Source: Strigamia acuminata
Taxonomy: Eukaryota > Arthropoda > Chilopoda > Geophilomorpha > Linotaeniidae
Direction: 5' to 3'
DNA length: 64,000 nt
Assembly (NCBI GenBank): GCA_949358305.1
Contig: OX442316.1
Location: 17,484,001-17,548,000, forward strand
Made by a program: the position numbers and the translations under genes. The notes below the pieces were generated by a model. That model searched no databases. It was not told the origin of the DNA and saw only the letters and a program-made list of their open reading frames with translations. Every line of letters starts with the position of its first letter. Within the stretch, counting starts at the first letter, position 1. Of this stretch, positions 60,430 through 64,000 are shown piece after piece.

Positions 60430-60853
60430 TTCTGTTTTTAAAACATATTTAAGTCAAATTATAGCGAGGCGAATTAGATTTCTTTTTTTTTTAATTAAAC
60501 CCGCAGGATTTTTTTTTTAATTTTAATTTTAATTTTCTTTTTTTCCAATTAATTTTCATTATTTTCCAACAAATAGTTTTCAAACACATTTGTAACACGA
60601 GTCTCGTTTGTTCGGATTGTTGCGCCGCCATTTCTTCATGAAATTCGGTCATGAGAAAGGACAAAACATAAGCGGTGACATTTCGACGTTAGAAATTTAA
60701 ACAGAGTTGAAAAAATTGCGCCGATTAATCGCGACCACGCACAATTCTCATTTATTTCATTCAACTTTTTAAACCAAACATTTTCTCTTTTTTTAAATTC
60801 AAATTTGATTGGAACATAAACATATAAGTAATCAAGTTTAATAATAATCCGAA
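60430..60853. other. Short intergenic / 5' flank of the coiled-coil gene
   Basis: T-rich then A-rich sequence; presumably holds the promoter and 5' UTR of the gene starting at 60854. No TATA box stands out. Confidence 0.45.
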
Positions 60854-63587
60854 ATGACATCGAAAACCATGATTTGCCCGGGTGAAAGCAGCGAAACGAA
60901 GATCGGTGGAGAGGAATGTCCGCACGACGGAACGGAAGAAATAGTTATCAGCGACGTGTCGATGTCGACGGAATGTGAAGTGGAGGAGTCGGGCAAGTGC
61001 AGCAGCGAGGAATCAATTCGCATCAAACGGGCAAAAGAATCGGAAAACCGGTCGGAAACTCAGTCGGAAACTCAAGAAGAAGAGAAAGAGATATGCGAGG
61101 CGGAATCAAAATCAGCGGAGAATTCACTCGAGGAAGGAAATTTGACGGAAAACGAGGAGATCGAGTTGGAAACTGAATCCAAGACGGAAGACGTGGAGAC
61201 AGAGTGTAAAACGGACGACGTGGAGACAGAGTGTAAAACGGACGACGATGCGAAAGAGTGTAAAACGGATGACGAGGAAACTGAGAAAGATTCTAAAACG
61301 GATGACGAAGTCGAGAGAGAGGATAAAACGGACGAGGAAGTCGAGAAAGAGTGTAAAACGGACGAGGAATGCGAGAAGGAGTGTAAAACGGACGAAGAAG
61401 GCGAGAAAGAGTGTAAAACGGAGGACGAAACGGAGAAAGAGTCGACCGATGATGAAACATTGATCGGGAACATCGCGAGGTTGAACACGATGACAAAAGT
61501 GGTTTCCGACCAAGACGAAGACTCCGCGACGCAGGGAAGTGTGTCGAAGAGCGAGGAGTCGCAGTTGCAGGAAAGTTTTGGCGAAAACATGGACGAGGAT
61601 GCGGATTCGGAAGCGGGCGGCGAGTCGGACGAAACCGAAGTGGATGTGGATGAAAGAGAACGAGCGGAGGAAAGATGTTCGAGGGAAACATCGCCTACAC
61701 CTTGTCCGCCCGAGTCGCCGTCGGAGTCGGCAGCGCCGATGAGTGTCGCGTCAACGCCGGACATGAGACGGGAAGGCGGCGACGTGATGTCGTCGTCGTC
61801 GGGCGATATCAAGCACGAGTTGATGTTGAAGTATGATGGGTGGAATTGGTTCGGTTTGGTTTGTTTGCATTGATTTTTCGTTTGTTTTGTTAGGTTGGAT
61901 GGGGAAATCAACAAGGATTCGCTTTTCCAGCAACGGTTTTTCATTTTGGCGTCGAATTACGACGAGATGATTAAAATGAAGGACGAATACAAGGCGGAGA
62001 ACGAGAGATTGCGGATGGAAAACATGCAGATGAAGATGGAGAACACGAGGATCTACACGGAGAAGTTGGAGAGCAGAGAGAGAGAGAATCACAAACTGCA
62101 CCAAACTGTTGATTTCTTGAAGCGCGATTTGGCGGAAACTCAGAGCAAACTCAGGTAAAATGAGAAACGGAGAGAGAGGAAAATAGAACGGAATGAGAAA
62201 AATACATTTCAGAACTGCCAACGATGATTATAAAAGCTTGTGCTTGTCTTACGAGGAGAAAATACTTCGTCTGGTTCAAAATCTGTCAGTTGCAGAAGAA
62301 ACATTGGCCGGTACGACACCTTTAACCTTTTCCCCATAGTTCCAAAATAGCCCTTAACATTTTTAACGGATTTATGATGGATTTCGCCATTTTAGTATGA
62401 AATAATGACGAAATACGTCGTTTCATCCATAAATTCATCAAATTTCTGTCGTTTTTATCCATAAATTCATCATTTTTATGTCGTTTTATCCATAAATTCA
62501 TCATTTTTATGTCGTTTTATCCATAAATTCATCATTTTTATGTCGTTTTATCCACAAATTCATCATTTTTATGTCGTTTTATCCATAAATTCATCATTTT
62601 TATGTCGTTTTATCCATAAATTCATCATTTTTATGTCGTTTCATCCATAAATTCATCATTTTTATGTCGTTTTTATCCATAAATTTACATTTTTATGTCG
62701 TTTTATCCATAAATTCATCATTTTTATGTCGTTTTATCCATAAATTCATCATTTTTATGTCGTTTTATCCATAAATTCATCATTTTTATGTCGTTTTATC
62801 CATAAATTCATCATTTTTATGTCGTTTTATCCATAAATTCATCATTTTTATGTCGTTTTATCCATAAATTCATCATTTTTATGTCGTTTTATCCATAAAT
62901 TCATCATTTTTATGTCGTTTTATCCATAAATTCATCATTTTTATGTCGTTTTATCCATAAATTCATCATTTTTATGTCGTTTTATCCATAAATTCATCAT
63001 TTTTATGTCGTTTTATCCATAAATTCATCATTTTTATGTCGTTTTATCCATAAATTCATCATTTTTATGTCGTTTTATCCATAAATTCATCATTTTTATG
63101 TCGTTTTATCCATAAATTCATCATTTTTATGTCGTTTTATCCATAAATTCATCATTTTTATGTCGTTTTATCCATAAATTCATCATTTTTATGTCGTTTT
63201 ATCCATAAATTCATCATTTTTATGTCGTTTTATCCATAAATTCATCATTTTTATGTCGTTTTATCCATAAATTCATCATTTTTATGTCGTTTTATCCATA
63301 AATTCATCATTTTTGTCGTTTTATCCATAAATTCATCATTTTTATGTCGTTTTACCCATAAATGTATCACTTTTACGTCGTTTTATGCCGAAATACGAGT
63401 CCCAAGCGCTTTTACTTGTTTTATTCTCCTTACTTTAGACACGGTTTTCAAGTTACGTGAGCAGGAACACGTTCGATCAAGACACGAACGTGAAAATCGA
63501 CGACAGTGCGAGCGTCTTCAAAAAGAGAAAAATGATCTAATGGAATTGGCTTTGAGTGGAGACCGGAACAACTTTTATTTGAGTTAA
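60854..63587 (+). CDS. Acidic repeat / C-terminal coiled-coil protein, function unknown
   Basis: Exons 60854-61830, 61894-62154, 62213-62310 and 63439-63587 join in frame to 494 residues. The first 320 residues are highly acidic, Ser/Glu/Thr/Lys-rich and likely disordered, with eight or so imperfect ECKTDDE repeats at about 115-195. The last 165 residues form a long coiled coil with charged heptads (YKAENERLRMENMQMKMENT and on), ending in NNFYLS. No signal peptide or membrane segment. The acidic N-terminus plus coiled-coil C-terminus recalls TACC-type centrosomal proteins, but I see no decisive motif, so no family is assigned. AATAAA at about 63600; it converges on ATP synthase beta. Confidence 0.75.
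61190..61445 (+). repeat. Coding repeat, GAGTGTAAAACGGACGA units
   Basis: Eight to nine imperfect 27-33 base units centred on AGTGTAAAACGGACGA, all multiples of three, coding ECKTDDE/ECKTDEE. Confidence 0.9.
62425..63385. repeat. 31-bp satellite array, about 30 copies, in intron 3
   Basis: Unit of 31 bases (TTTTATCCATAAATTCATCA plus TTTTTATGTCG), almost invariant through the centre, with diverged copies only at the two ends. It makes up nearly the entire 1.1 kb intron. Confidence 0.98.
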
Positions 63588-63864
63588 AAGTGTAAATCAA
63601 ATAAAATTGCAATAAAATCACCAAAAAATAAATACAACCTTTTCGTTCTTTCTTTTCTAGACAAATTATTACGACGACATTAAGTTGACTACTCATTTAT
63701 TTCCTTTATTATCCTTATCGCCAATCGTGTTTATACCAATCAATAATAAATCCTTACTTAATCCTAGAAATTTTTTAAAAAATAATTTCTTACACTAAAC
63801 AATAATTATCTACTGAAATGAATGGCAGTTGACAAAAACATCTTTACACTACACGCGATATTTC

Positions 63865-63971
63865 TTAAGCAGAAGCAGCTTGTTCTTCCGCGAGTCTCTC
63901 GGCTTTAGATTGAACTTCTTCGATGGGGCCCACCATGTAGAAGGCCACTTCCGGCAAGTTGTCCAACTCGC
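63865..63971 (-). CDS. ATP5F1B: ATP synthase subunit beta, mitochondrial, last exon (partial)
   Basis: Read on the minus strand, after an acceptor TTTTTAG, the exon codes the conserved C-terminus [15 protein letters not shown] followed by an Ala/Glu-rich end and a stop at 63867-63865. It enters in phase 1; the rest of the gene lies beyond the window. The beta subunit carries the catalytic sites of F1 in the mitochondrial matrix. The 3' UTR extends left toward about 63690, convergent with the coiled-coil gene. Confidence 0.92.
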
Positions 63972-64000
63972 CTAAAAATAAAATTAATTCGTTAAAATTG

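Noticed and set aside
61072-61944. 290-codon Ser-rich open frame on the minus strand
   Set aside because: Shadow of the acidic exon: GA-rich coding on the plus strand reads as Ser/Leu/Phe-rich on the other. The plus frame has proper splice sites and continues into the coiled-coil exons.
62425-63385. Regular 31-base repeats resembling a CRISPR array
   Set aside because: The units are contiguous with no spacers, the array lies in a eukaryotic intron, and there are no cas genes. It is a satellite.
1-64000. tRNA genes
   Set aside because: I looked for T-loop GGTTCRANTCC cores with a matching acceptor stem and found none convincing by eye. A tRNAscan-SE run would be decisive.

Overview
The window is animal nuclear DNA, AT-rich, with short (about 60-100 base) and long GT-AG introns and many small DNA transposons. 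An arthropod is the best fit. It carries a proctolin-type neuropeptide gene, its interstitial telomere-like repeats are TTAGG (the arthropod motif), and its integrin, MLH1 and ATP synthase genes are clearly metazoan. It cannot be placed to order from sequence alone. Several perforin-2 (MPEG1) genes argue against a typical insect such as Drosophila.

Layout. Bases 1-12,860 hold no gene I can support; they are repeat-rich, with foldback elements carrying telomere-like repeats, MITEs and a 5S-rRNA-headed SINE. From 12,865 to 51,502 lies a cluster of perforin-2 genes: A (minus, 12,865-14,595), B (plus, 27,342-29,051), a broken copy C (plus, about 29,567-30,377), then D, E and F (all minus, 45,169-51,502). 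Between C and D sits a complete 27-exon integrin alpha gene (plus, 31,839-44,714) of the alpha-4/alpha-9 type. Its introns are loaded with nested hAT-type MITEs with clear 8-base target duplications.

From 52,121 to 55,839 (minus) is a complete 17-exon MLH1 mismatch-repair gene. Its disordered linker contains an in-frame array of about fifteen heptapeptide repeats. Next is a three-exon proctolin precursor (plus, about 56,970-60,430) with a CRE/CCAAT/TATA promoter and a predicted mature peptide ending in Ser, not Thr. A four-exon acidic coiled-coil protein (plus, 60,854-63,587) carries a roughly 30-copy, 31-base satellite in its last intron. The last coding exon of mitochondrial ATP synthase beta (minus, 63,865-63,971) enters from the right edge.

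The perforin-2 genes share one intron, in phase 2, between the MACPF domain and the C-terminal P2 domain. They form two groups (A/B/C and D/E/F) and differ mainly at the C terminus: A and B end without a membrane anchor, D and E end in a hydrophobic tail that looks like a GPI signal, D has lost most of P2, and F has lost the tail. No copy shows the transmembrane segment plus cytoplasmic tail of vertebrate MPEG1. The array looks like a diversifying set of pore-forming immune effectors. All statements on function come from family knowledge, not from direct evidence here.
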